Below are positions 35,401 to 47,254 of a DNA stretch of 64,000 nucleotides, piece by piece. A program made the position numbers and the translations under genes. Position 1 is the stretch's first letter; the number at the start of each line of letters is the position of its first letter. This DNA comes from Trebouxia sp. TZW2008 (Eukaryota > Chlorophyta > Trebouxiophyceae > Trebouxiales > Trebouxiaceae). The notes beneath the pieces were generated by a model. It was not told where the DNA came from. It did no database searches and saw nothing but the letters and a program-made list of their open reading frames with translations. Location of the stretch: contig BDIU01000412.1 of NCBI GenBank assembly GCA_002118135.1, forward strand, positions 376,664 through 440,663. The letters run 5' to 3'.

Positions 35401-38400
35401 GCTCACCCTGCTGTGTACAGCTTGACATACAGGTTTTGTGCTGCTGCAGAATTGAATAAGTCATCAACAGATTGATGTACAGACTTTGTGCTGATGCTTG
35501 CCCTCCTGCACTCCCTCTCCCAATACCTGGCTTATGGGCCATTGAACCTACCAATGCGCCGTCAACAGATTCACCTACAGTCTTTGTGCTGCTGCAGAAC
35601 TATACCTGCCGTTAAGAGTACACCACTTGAGCCTGGCGCCGGCAGTATGCTTTGTTTGTCTGCTCTCAGCCTGTCTCCATTCTGCAGGTGTGGCTGGAGT
35701 CTCACGCGCCCAAGAGCAGGTATCTTCAGGATTTGCAAATGCTATTGGTCACTGGCAAAATCAAGCATATAGGGGGGATCAGGAGGCCTGGTGCTCAAGC
35801 TGCAGCATTCAGTTTGCAACCCCAAGGCCTGGCACAAGTGCTGCAGCTTGTCGCTCAGGCTGAGCCAGCTGCACTGCCGTCAACACTGGGAGCTTGCCAT
35901 GCAATGCTGCCTCCAGATTCAGACAGGTACAGTATTTTCTTCCTGTGATGAATGCCCCAGTTACCAAAGGAAAATGTCTTTATACTGAATTATCTTTACG
36001 CAAAGGGACCACTGCAGCCAAGATGCATTGATTGGCTCCCACTTGCATTCTCCATACAATGAGGGTGCCCTAGTCAAGAGAAGTTGCCGTGTGTTCCTCA
36101 GGAACATCAGTCCTCTTTTGTGTGTAGACACCTTGTAAGGGCACCCAATTGAGCCAACTTGATTTGTTGGCTTACGTGCAGTGCTCAATTGCATTCACAC
36201 TCTTAGCTTGCAATCCTGAGACCTGCAAATGCACTGAACATATCGCAAACACACAACACTCAGGACCTGTAGCCTAATTTGATCCAATTCATCTTTTGCA
36301 TAAAATCTGCTCACAAGATGGTTGCCCCCATTGTGTTCTCTCACTGAGAACGGAACAGGGCACAACCTTTTTGCCTGCCGCAATCCTGTTCTTGGCAATT
36401 GTGTAAGGTCCCAAATGTCTGGTGTCTGCGACTGACTAAATGCATGTGTCTGCTTGTGCAGTCCAGCACCCAGGGATCCAGGCAGCCCAATACAGGATGC
36501 TCTTTGTGTTGGAGCATCTGCAGAAGATGGTGCATCCATACCCCACGCGCCTGAGCAGGCTTCAAGCCCTAGCCAGCTTTTTGGCCAGTCAAAGGCAGAC
36601 GCGCCTGATGCCCCAGCTGATGTTCTGCGTCAGCAAATCTGCCAGCTCAAAAGTCAGAACCTGTCATTGAAAAAGCAGATTCAAGACATGTGTGACAGAG
36701 TGACAGCAGACAAGGCACAGCTGCGAGCTCAGATCAAGCCAATGTGCTCTGCACTGCAAGCATGGCGCCAAGAGGGACACAAGCGAAGTCGGGATGCCAT
36801 GAAGACAGCTGCAGCTGAGCACAGCGTCGCCATGCTGCCGCACAGGCAGACTCTGGGCAACCTGCAGGATAAGTCTGCTCTGCAGCTACGTCTGAAGGTC
36901 AGACATCACAGGCAGCTCATCACCCAAAAGGGCCAAGGCATGCAGCAGCTGAGCTACGACCTGCTGCGCCTCATGGGGTACGCCTCCCAATCCTTTACAA
37001 ACACAGCACTGAGTGGCTGCTCACGCTTGTCTTGCATGGCAATCTTGCTTGCTAATGGCTCCTGTCTGTGACTCATTATGGCGAGCCTGGTGACCATTTG
37101 CAAACGCTAACGCACAACAGCCCACCACCACTTTGGCAAAGCTTGCTGCTGCGCAAGAAGTGCAGTGTACACTGTCTAAGGTAGCCAGGTCATCCCAGGA
37201 GGAGGAGGACATAGGTTTGAAGGAGTAAGTTTGCATGACGCAATCTATATTGGGTCATGATGTCCGCGCTGCAGAGCTTCTGCTATTGATGGTAGTGACC
37301 TTTCACGCAACCCTCTCTAGGTTTGCGTAGCGATGATGCAATCATTTGATGGCTGTTGCAGGTGGCCAAAGACATATCTCGCAGCAGATTGTGTCCAAGG
37401 ACTTGTCTGGCTTGCATGTCCAGCTTGGTTGATCAGGTTCAGCTTCTGACACATTTGCATTGACTCTTCAGACATCTGGTTGCTGGACTTCAGAAGCCTG
37501 GCTAGCAAGCACTTGATTTGCATGAGTCAATGCTTTGATGGATGGACGGATGAATAAGCTTGTGATGTTGCAGGCTGGTGATGCCGCTGCCAGGGCTGTG
37601 TGGCACTCTGACAACTGCCCTGCTGAAGTTTGATGCAGCTCAGCGGGACAGGGACCACTGGATGGACTGTTGCACATGGCTGCAAGAAGAAGTCTGCAGG
37701 TAAGGCAGTTTTGCTGGCATATGCGACACGGTGCTGTGCACATCTGTGTTTGCACTGTCTTTGCGCAACACGATGTTAGAGTTGTTCATTGCGCCACTTG
37801 ATTGCCTGAGTCTGATGGACACACAGTCATCGCCTGTGTAGCACATGCTATAAATTTTGTTGGCTTGCTGAAGCATGTAAAATGCTGCTGCTTCTTCTTC
37901 TTCTCCCACTGCCAGCTGCACTTGGAGCTGCTGTCACTGCAAGTCAAGATGATGCACAATTGCATGCATGCCCAAAGCAGCCCTCATGGCTCTGGCCAAA
38001 ACGCACGATGGATACTCTGACTGCTTCTATGCGTATTGCACCTTGTCGCAATGCAATGACTATTCCCTGCTATGTTTGCTATGCTGTCTGTGTATGTCCT
38101 GTGATGTAGAGTGCAATTGGTTGCATGTCTCAGCTGGTGAGCTGAATGGTTTTAAACGGACTGCATCAAAGTTTGCATGTCACTTGCGGGTTTCCTTACC
38201 CCTTGTTTTCCCTGTTTTGACTCCAAGAAAGATCCTACTAGAAGTAATGCTCCTTGGCTTCACTCAAACAAGACCCTTTGTCAAATACATGCAGGCTAGA
38301 GTCCAAGCGCACCCATCTGCAGGGTGTCTACGCTGATCTAGAGGCACTTATGGCAGACAGCCAGTCCTTATCTGTGCACAGGCAGGCTTCAAGTAGTCAG

Positions 38401-40732
38401 CACAGTGCTGAAGCTGACACCCTGTCAAGCCCAAAGCAAGCGTCAGATGTTCAGCCTAGCTCTGATGCTGACAGCTCCACGTTCCTAAGCCACAGTTTTG
38501 CTGGTCAGCCTACTGCTGAAGCTGACAGCTTCATGTCCCCAAGCCACACTGCAGCAAGTCTGCATAACTCTGAAGCCGACAGCCCCTGTGACGCTGACTG
38601 GTTTGCTGATCTGCTGCTGGAGCAGCAGCTACCAGAGGACAGCGGTGTGAATGACATTGCCAGCAGTGGGCCTGACAACAACAGTGGACGGGATGACCAT
38701 CACTGCAGTGGTGTTGGCAGCGCTAGCGATGTGGATGATGATGGTAGCAGTGGGAGCAACGTGGCCAGCGGTGACAGCGACAATGGTAGCAGTGGGGATG
38801 ATGAAATGAGCAGTGGGAATGGTCAAGACAGCAGAGAGGATGGAGAAGACAGCACTGCACTGTCAGATGCAAAGGACTCTGAACTGCAGATGGGTCTTCT
38901 GCAGCAACAATACGATCGCTACTCAGCTCAGCACGACATGTTGACAGAACAGCTACAAGCAGCTGTCAACAATTTCTCAAACGACAAGTACAATTTCAAG
39001 ACCAGGGTGCAAGACAAGCAGTGCAGCCTGATCAACAGGTACCACAAGCAGCTAGACGCAGCCCTGCTGGCACCCCTGACACAAAGGGATGATCTTCAAT
39101 CAGAAACCTCAGACCTTTTACTGCAACTTGAGCGACAGCCCCAAGATGCGGTGCTGTCACAGCACCGAGTTGTGCTGGCGCAAATGTCAGCCATGACGGA
39201 CCTGGAACACCTGGGCCAGGCCATCTGGCAGCAGCTGCACCATCCTTCCAGGTAAAGCAACTTCTTATTATGATGTGAGGATATTCTTGACGTAAGCACA
39301 AGGCAACGGATCAAGCACTGCATTCTGATTGCATTAATACCTCTGTGTAAGGATGATCCAGTGTAAAGACAAGCTTTTTGGTACTCGCAGCAGTTGTTAC
39401 AAAGACATTGCTGTACAGGTATTGCAGAACGCACTGGTATCAATATGTGGGTCTCGCTTGGAATCATGCTATTCATTATGTATGCCATAGTTGATCTTCA
39501 AGTTTCTAGCTGACTGGTCTTCCACTCTCAATTGAGACCAAAACTTCAACCCTGATTTGCGCATAGGTCAAAGCACTCTGCATTGGCCACTCTTTTAGCC
39601 CATTCCGGCGGCTGTGTCATGCAACTTTGACAGCATCTGTGACATCTGCACAGCTCGACAGGCTAACATGCAACTGCTTTGCTTGACTTTTCTCATGCTC
39701 CACTAGCATGGCTCTCAAGCTGAGATTAGCCATGTCTTATGCAGGACTGAGGAGCAAGTTAGGCAAAACACTGAGCTTGTCAGACAGGAGGTTGCCTGTA
39801 CCAGAAGCAAGACAGAGGAAGCCCAAAACCAGCTGTCAGAGTGGATGGAGAGCCACCACAAGCAATCTGCAACTAAGCGCAGGTGTGCTCAGACATACTT
39901 ATACAACCTGAACAAAGTGTTGCATGTCGATTGGCTGTGACCTTGAAGAGACAGCGGACCCTTAATTGAAGCCTGTGGTGCTGCACTTGTGATGATGTCA
40001 TAGGGCAGGTGCACACGAAGTTGAACGCCTTGCTAGCGACAAGTCTGCGCGTTGGTCAGCCATAGTCCCTCTGGATTATGCACTTCTGGCATCTTGCAAT
40101 GTTGTTATGACTCATCTCAGGTGGCATGTCATGTAAATTTAATTTAACTTGGTGCTGACATGCTTGAGCTCAAACATGCTATGACATTCTGCAGCATACT
40201 TCTTTTTATGGGAAACGCAGTGCGACGTCTAGCAGCTGCTGCTGCAGCATCATTGACATGCATGCTCTGCACAAATGCTGTATCCATGTGCATATACTGC
40301 TTGACAGCGTCATTCAGCAGCACCAACTCATACTGCTGTGAATGGCAATCTACGTCGTGCAGGCTGCGCAGCAAGTAGCGCCTTCGTCACTCAGCAACAC
40401 CCAAGCCTTTGCAATCTGTCAACGCCTCCCATCACAAAGTTGCAACACGCATTGCCGGAAGCATGCTGGCCACCAGACACCTATTTCAGATGCCCTATTG
40501 CCTTCTCAGCACCTCCTCATGCATTGCAACGCTCCTAGCCATGCAGCCAATCTGCTGCTGAAGTGCTGTTGCAGGTGTCAACTGACAGCAGTCTATGGTA
40601 TGCAGGCTGGTGGCTGAAGTGCATGAGCTCAGGGTGGGCATTGCAGCGCTAAAGGGCTACTCCACATACTTTTTGGGGCAGACTCACAGATGCACGCTGG
40701 ATCCCAACCCCTGCAAGAGGTCTCAGCCCTAG
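32420..40732 (+). CDS. Large helical and coiled-coil protein, unrecognised (model incomplete)
   Basis: Exons that join in phase: to 33148 (start uncertain, ATG 32420 or 32575), 33268 onward, about 33715-34209, about 34410-34612, about 35687-35926, about 36462-36973, about 37102-37226, 37571-37697, 38295-39251, 39745-39882, about 40004-40110, 40606-40732 (TAG). The N-terminal third is Leu/Ala-rich helical sequence like ARM/HEAT-type repeats (LAVTLQLLLPVALAKE; DLVQLLTALLLQD; GLRLLSTVVHRHCG). The middle is a coiled coil (LRQQICQLKSQNLSLKKQI). The 38295-39251 exon holds a Ser/Asp/Gly-rich acidic stretch (SGDSDNGSSGDDEMSSG) and a second coil (LQQQYDRYSAQHDMLTEQL). The exon at 39745 is highly charged (TEEQVRQNTELVRQEV). 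A frame break near 33350-33380 is unresolved. A scaffold or cytoskeletal role is only a guess. Confidence 0.6.
35330..35612. repeat. Tandem repeat, about 70-75-bp unit
   Basis: Four to five imperfect units of 'caacagattgacatacag' plus 'tctttgtgctgctgcag', in the intron before the exon at about 35687. Each unit contains an acceptor-like pyrimidine-TGCAG. I could not match the unit to exon sequence. Confidence 0.65.
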
Positions 40733-41030
40733 CTGAACAGCTTCGTCAACCTGTGTTGTCTTATATCAGCAGCAGCGGCACCGCCTCAGTTTACATTCTC
40801 ACAGCCCACAGACTCGATGGTTCTTGGCTGTTTCACCTGCTGAAATGTTTTTCTCCCTGACAATTCGCTTGCCAGCCATCGTTGTACACAATGAACTTTA
40901 TGCATGCACATGTGTATGCATCTGCAAGCCCTTGATCTTGCCTCGTATTCATTGCTGGCTATAAGCAAATGCCTGTACAGCAGCTGTGATGATTGATCAA
41001 GTAGCAAGCTGCTAGAGTCAATGACCGCAC

Positions 41031-41035
41031 TTACA
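41031..41035 (-). terminator. Possible TGTAA signal for the thioesterase gene
   Basis: TTACA on the + strand (TGTAA on the gene strand), about 354 nt after the stop codon. Position plausible, evidence weak. Confidence 0.3.
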
Positions 41036-41388
41036 GGTGCAAACAGTAGAGGGCGCAGAGAAAGTCATATCTTGCTGCAAATTAGGTCTGTCGCAAATGA
41101 CAGCCTGGTGTGCTGATACTTGCCTAACTGTAGCTGATGTGTGGGCTCAGAGGTCTGAGACCTGACTCATTTGGTTAAGCACGCCAAGTACAATGAAATT
41201 TGCAGGAACCTAAGCTAAAGCTACAGGGTATTGAAATAAAATGTAGCACTCACTATCTGAACCTAGCAAACCACCAACACGACATACGTACACAGTAAAA
41301 GACGTCAACACCACTTGAGCACGCAACACGCCTGTCCAGCATAGCACCACAACCACCTCACAGAAAGTATGGCCAAAAGATGATGGAG

Positions 41389-43179
41389 TCACATGCTGGT
41401 ACCCAATCTCTCTGGAGGAAACACGCCTTCTTTCATCAACTTGTATGCATCCTGTGCAAGACGTGTTGAAGATGGCGCAACAAAGAGGGCTCTTGCTTTT
41501 GCGTAGACTTTGCCAGTTGGACCGTCAGTGATGGTAGATCTCATCCACACCTTTCGGCCTTCCATGCTCTCAACCTCTGCTGTGCACAGAATTGTAGCGC
41601 CAGCGCTGATTTTCTGCAGGCATCAAGAGCAGTTTGATTGCAAAAAGGGCACACTGGTTGCAGAAAGGGTAATCTGGCTGCAGCAATGCTCAAATTCGAT
41701 ATGCTCAAGTATTTGATGCCGCAAGGCCAATTCTGCATCAGCAGATGTTGCATGCGTCTCTCGGGCTGCCTCTTTAGACAGAGGCTCCCGTTATGACGCC
41801 TAACGGCGTAGACTTTTCTTTTCTTGTTTTCTTGCATGCGTTGGACCCAGCACACTAGATCTGCCTTGCTGATGCAACACCTTGCATTGGTTTGGCAGAA
41901 CAGTAATCTATAGACGTGTGCAGTCACATGAGAAACAACAACAGGAAAAGCTCTCAAGAGTGACGCAGCACTCCTTCTGCGCATACCCCTTCTGTACATT
42001 CAGTGTGGAAAACCGTGAACTGCACAGTACAGACAGCAGCAACTCCTACCGCTTTGTAGTCGACTTCAAGGTGTGCTGTGTACGCTGGGCCCCAGAAGGG
42101 CAGGGCATTCTGCTTCTTCAATGCGAAGAAGAGGAAGCCCAGGGTTTCATCCATTATGGTTGCTGTGAACCCGCCATGCACAATGGTTGGAAAGCCACAG
42201 ACCGCCCTGCATTCAACAGTCACTGGACTGGGTAAGCAATTGATTGATTGACCAACACAAAATGTGATTGTTGTAATGGAAAAGTAAAAGACTGAGCGGG
42301 CACTGTGTAGCTGACAGCTCACTGGGTGATGCAACATTGCTATTTTTGTAATGCATGCAGGTATAAGGCAATGCCTGACTGCACCTGCAGATTATGTTTT
42401 GCGCTTTGGAACATATGTGACAGAATAACTTGGCAACACAGAGAGATCTTGCTGTTGCAGCATAGGCTGCAGGTGTGACGAGGTTGTAATACGCTGTAGC
42501 GCTCTTCCAGGCACCAGGTTGCTGCTGCAGTTCTGCTTTTCAGGAAGGAATCTCATGAGTACAAACAAATAGATGCGGCATTGAGAGCGCGCACCGTCCA
42601 AGTTGCATGATGTTATAGTATTTCCTCTCTGCTGTGTCATAAAAGCAGATCATGTCCTTCAGCTGACCATTATGTATGAAGGCTGTGAACTGCAGCAGTC
42701 AGGACATGGCTGAGCTGAACTTATTTGATACAGATTGCTGATAGCAAAGCAACCTATATGGTGCTCAAGCTTACAATATGGTCCTGCTTCAGAAGCGGGT
42801 GTGTATCTATGCTTTGAGCGGATAGGACTTGCAGCACATTTTGCCGCTGCGGTAGTTGTTGCACCCAATCAGCCTCAAGCAAGCTGGATTGTGATGTGTC
42901 TTCGTCAAAACTGGTCTGTTGATGGACTGTGGCAGCAGCTGCAGATGTAAGGGCTACTGCAGCTGCGGCGGGATACAGAAGGAAGCTCTTTCTGCTGTTT
43001 GAACTAGACCCTCTACCGCTCGCTGTTTGTACAGCTTCAGCTGCCTCTGAGCTGGCGGTTGTCGAGGAGCCTCTCAACAGCACCAGTTGCTGTTGAGCGA
43101 TACACTCGGTCCGGGTGGACAAAACGGTCCGCGCGCTCGAAGACACTTTACCAGCAGCACGCAGCAGCTGAGCGCGCAT
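41389..43179 (-). CDS. Hotdog-fold acyl-CoA thioesterase (PaaI/THEM4-like), 293 aa
   Basis: Hydrolyses acyl-CoA thioesters. Exons in transcript order: 43179-42775, 42689-42595, 42206-42050, 41613-41389 (TGA); 882 nt with consistent phases. Residues 1-60 are rich in Arg, Ser and Ala with few acids (MRAQLLRAAGKVSSSARTVL), typical of an organelle-targeting peptide. A hydrophobic segment at 66-86 (FLLYPAAAAVALTSAAAATVH) could anchor it in an inner membrane. The hotdog domain begins near 136. It has the catalytic-helix signature IVHGGF followed by IMDETLGFL (about 175-191), then strands LEVDYKA, ATILCTAEVESMEGRKVWM and AKARALFVAP. The last exon ends APSSTRLAQDAYKLMKEG and GTSM. The N-terminal extension and membrane segment are longer than in minimal PaaI proteins. 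Mitochondrion versus chloroplast cannot be decided. Divergent from the carbonic anhydrase gene 800 bp away. Confidence 0.88.
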
Positions 43180-43977
43180 GGCTTTGCTGCCGCAGCCGCA
43201 GTGGTCAGCGCAGACCGCACTGGACAGTGAAAGTGGTGCAGCTCGTCATGTTCATGTGATTGTGCACATGACGCACGTGAGTGTAGTAAGAGGCCCTTGA
43301 GCAAAGTTTACGCAAGTGCGGTCCAATAGAGCGCATGCAGCTGATGGCACGCTGACGCGTCGCTGATGGACGCTGATCTGTGTTCATTTCCTGTAGTGTG
43401 AAACGTGATGGGTAGTGTGATGTACAATGTTGAGCAGCAGCGCTAACAGGAGGTATACAGATGAAGTTGGTGACATGGGGCATTGCAATGCCAAAAGAGA
43501 GAGAATTTTACAACAAACAAGGCACAATGGGAGCCATGACAGATCTGCCTAACAGTGTGCATGAAAGCAAGAATTGAAAAATTGCTGCCATGACAGCTTT
43601 CTAGTCCACATTCGTGTAAAATTGCAGCTTCAGCAAAGTGCAGCTACGTCTGACTACTATGTATGCACTTAAGCCCTATGCAGGGACTACGTTCAAAGTG
43701 CTGCTGACTGCACTGATGCTTTCAAGCCATCTGCAGCTTGCTGCGAGCTTCGTAAGGCAAGCACTGTCTTGGCAGCTATACCCTGTGCAGCTTGGTTTAG
43801 ATTCATGCAGTTGATCAGTTGCGAAGTTGACCTGGGAACACTGTTGCTGTCTGATCTCAGGCACGCTTGATTGTGCCGGGTCAGGCTGCTCGTGCACAAG
43901 TCGGGAATGCTTTGCAAGGCACGTGTCAGCATACAGATACGCGCGATGAGCTCTGCAAGCACGTAAGCACTTGTAAG
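43180..43977. promoter_or_regulatory. Divergent intergenic region between thioesterase and first carbonic anhydrase
   Basis: About 800 bp between two divergent start codons, so it should hold both promoters. No specific element is claimed. An open frame (ending AQVGNALQG, then THELCKHVS-type sequence) runs into the carbonic anhydrase exon 1, so a longer N-terminus without an ATG in view cannot be excluded. Confidence 0.45.
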
Positions 43978-45891
43978 ATGCATATACAGCATCTTTTGGA
44001 GGCTAACAGGTGGGTGACCATCTTCAATACTTCTCGGTGTGCTGTGCGCTTTGCGTCAACTTTTGCAAGTACAAGCTCGCGCTGGCGCTGAAATTGTGTG
44101 CCCGAGCTTTCGCGTGTGCTGTACGACAGCAAACGAAACTGAGGGCCGCGCAGGAAGTGGCAAGCGGGCAAGTTGAACAAAAACCCGAACTACTTCACCT
44201 CTCTTGCTAATCAGCAGGCTCCAGAGTATTTCTGGATTGGCTGCTGTGACTCAAGAGTCCCGGTGAGCCTACACCTGGGGTTAGCAATACTCCAGCAACC
44301 TGCAAGCAGACCTGTCAGTATCATATGAGTGTGTGCGATCTCTTGACAGCGTCAATAAGCGATACTACAGCATGGAGCTCTTCCGACCAGCCCCCACAAA
44401 AAGTTGCCGCTGCTGCTTTTGTGCAGGCTAACCAGATCCTTGGCCTTGCACCCGGCGAGGTGTTTGTTCAGCGCAACGTTGGCAATTTGGCAACCCACAA
44501 GGACTTCAACTGCATGACTTGCTTGGACTATGCAATCAACAGCCTCAAGGTCAAGCATGTGATCATCTGCGGGCACTACAACTGTGGTGCTGTCAAAGGC
44601 GCTATCAGTATGGCCGACAAGACATCAGGACTTGTCAATCTCTGGATCTCAGACATCAAAGCCACGCGCAACAGGCATGCACTGGAGCTCAGTAAGCTTG
44701 AAGGGGACAAGCAAGTCAACAGGTAGCTCTGCACTTTCGTCAGTTCACATATCAACAGCCACACCATAGCTTGAGTCTGCAGCAAGCAGTGTGCTGATCT
44801 TGAAGCTGCTCAGACGTTACTGCTAGAGCTGTGTAAGCAATCCATATGGGTTTTGCTGACATTTTCAATGCGCTGCTTGAAGGTGTTCTTTCATATGAAA
44901 GCTTATACATGCCAGTGCTGACATAGCAAAAAAATGCACTTCGATGAGTGAGTGTTGCTGGGTACTGCTGTACAAGCTGTGCTATGACACAAACTTGCAT
45001 CAGGCAGCTTTTCTTGCATCATCATCAACACAAGTCAGTCACCCAACAGCTCTTGACGCCAAATGCCACTGGTTTTTGCAGGCTGTGTGAGCTGAGCGTC
45101 ATCACGCAAGTCTTCAATGTCTGTACCAGCCCTTCAGTGCAGCTAGCTTGGGACAATGGCCAGGAGCTGTCTGTGTATGGCCTGGCCTATGATGTGGCTG
45201 ATGGGTTGCTGAAGGTGATGCCCCACTAGCTTGTAATGCTGAGGTTCTGTGACATTGTCTACTCATTGAATGTCTGAAGGAGCTTGTGACATGCATGTTA
45301 TTCCAAATACAGCATTTGCTGAGCTACATTATTGACTTCGCTGGGTTGATACCAATCGAGCATTGGTCACTGTGGCATGCAAACACAACCATCTCTGCAG
45401 TCAACACTCCATCGTGAGGCTTGTGGCAAGTTTCACAGCGTCTCACGTAGTTGAAATGTACCACTGTTGGGCGCCACTGTGTCAGCAATTTGGGGTCTGC
45501 ACATAGTGAGTCAGCTGACTAGCCCTTGACTTTGTAATGCCTCCTGTCATCACGCAACTTCAGCTTGCAAATTGCTACAGCCTGTGGCATGCAACGTGTC
45601 TGCATGTAGTTGTCAATGCAGTCACATGCAGCTTGCATGTGGCGATTTACCACCTCAACATTGACAGCATAACCATCATCGCAAGCACTGCACAATAGGC
45701 CTGAATTTGCAGGCTTCTGCTGGGATACATTCTTTCATATCCCCCTTGTTGCATCTGTGTAGGAGCTGACAAGACCAATTGATGGCTATGGCTCACTTGT
45801 CTTGGCAAAAGAGGCTATGCAGTTTCCGGAGGACAGCAGCAATCTTGATGGTCCTTGGTCAGATCAAGATCTTCAGCAGAGCGCTGTGTGA
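43978..45891 (+). CDS. Beta-carbonic anhydrase, copy 1, 232 aa
   Basis: Interconverts CO2 and bicarbonate; in algae it supports carbon supply and the CO2-concentrating mechanism. Exons: 43978-44009, 44154-44262, 44427-44722, 45082-45214, 45763-45891 (TGA); 699 nt with consistent phases. Zinc and active-site residues are present: Cys41, Asp43 and Arg45 in GCCDSRVP, His97 and Cys100 in CGHYNCG. Other family blocks: ANQILGLAPGEVFVQRNVGNL, NLWISDIK, VFNVCTSPSVQLAWDNGQ, SVYGLAYDVADGLL. The N-terminus starts close to the core, so no targeting peptide is evident and a cytosolic protein is likely, unless a 5' exon was missed. It is a tandem paralogue of the gene at 47255, with the first four exons the same length (32, 109, 296, 133 nt). 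The C-terminus stops 19 residues before the other copy's, by TGA at 45889-45891. Confidence 0.94.
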
Positions 45892-47254
45892 CATGAAAGA
45901 CATGTCTCATGTCAGGCAGCTGATCTATGTAAGTGATGTTGTTTGACAGACCACACCACAAAAGCTGCCTGACAAATGCTTGCCTCATAGCGTTGTTTTG
46001 TACATTCTGTCTCAGGTCCAATGGGTTGTATGCATTCGGCAAATGCGCAGCCTGTGTTGTCACCTGCTCCTTGCCAAGCGCTCAAGCAGTCTGGAGTACT
46101 TGACCATAGCTGCCAGCATGCAAGAGCACAATCACAAGAGGATCATGACTCACATCAGTCAAACCTGTGAAACGCTAAGCTGCAACTGCTACTGATTGAC
46201 ACTTGATGACTGCAGGAATGCGCCATGCGTGTTGTACAAGGTTGCAGCACAGCTTGTAGTTAAGCTGCAAACGGATGGCCTACATACTCAGGCCAGTGCA
46301 ACATCAAGACAGGCTAGTCCCAAATGATTTCAGATGCCATCAGCGTGGAGATCCAGTTGGTTTTGAACAGCACATGAACAGTATCATGTATGAGCAGCAC
46401 AGTATATAACACTGCTATGATCTACATAGTGCCATGCGACAAGATCAAGCAGCTATGCTTCTTCAGCAATGCCTCACTACCTTGTCAAGCAGGTCACCTG
46501 ACCTTGCCAATTTTGCCAGCTTTAGCCTTGTGTCGCAACTTTCTGCATGGTGTCTGCTGGCATGAACGAACACATGGGGCTGCATTGTCAACTTTTGCCC
46601 TGCATGACTTCATGTGAGGTCTAAACTGTGTATGTTGACCACCAACGTTGAGACAAAGCCTGCTGTCAGACGCTTACAGGTGCTGCAGTCCAGATGTTTT
46701 TTGATAACAATATTACTCTCTCTCTCAACGATGGTGTTTGTTGACCACCACCATAAATCTGTCACAGAAGCTTCACAGTCTGGCATAGACAAGGGCGCAG
46801 GGAAGCTTGGCATACGGTCATACAAATACTGGATCAGATTTCCTTTGCTGTGTACGCCTCTGCTTTGCGTGAATGCCTGCAAGCTTGACAATTATTGTAC
46901 ATACATAATGTCAGCCCATCCAGGAATTGATGACAACATCCGAAAGGCATGCAGCGGCATATACCCCTCGCAAACGAGGCCAACGACGCGATGCTATTGT
47001 GCCCAGGCTTGAATCTTAGAACCTAGGTAAGCAGCTTCTGATCAACTCACGGACTCCTGAGAGAGCTCAGTTGAAAAGTGGTTACGGAGCAGATTTGGCC
47101 TCTTGAGAGCTGCCTTGAGAGTCCTAAAGCCTTCATTCATGCATTCCCTAGGGAGTTTAAGCTTGCCCAAGGTCGGAAAGATGAGTTGCCTTATCCTACC
47201 GTGCTGCCTCATATCTACTATCGGCAGATCCTCGACGAGCCAAACTTTGCAAAC
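45892..47254. other. Spacer between the tandem carbonic anhydrase genes
   Basis: About 1.36 kb. Contains the 3' region of copy 1 and presumably the promoter of copy 2. No other gene recognised. Confidence 0.5.

Noticed and set aside
43180..43977. Low-CO2 enhancer motifs in the carbonic anhydrase promoter
   Set aside because: The known algal motif is short and degenerate; chance matches are expected in 800 bp, so none is claimed.
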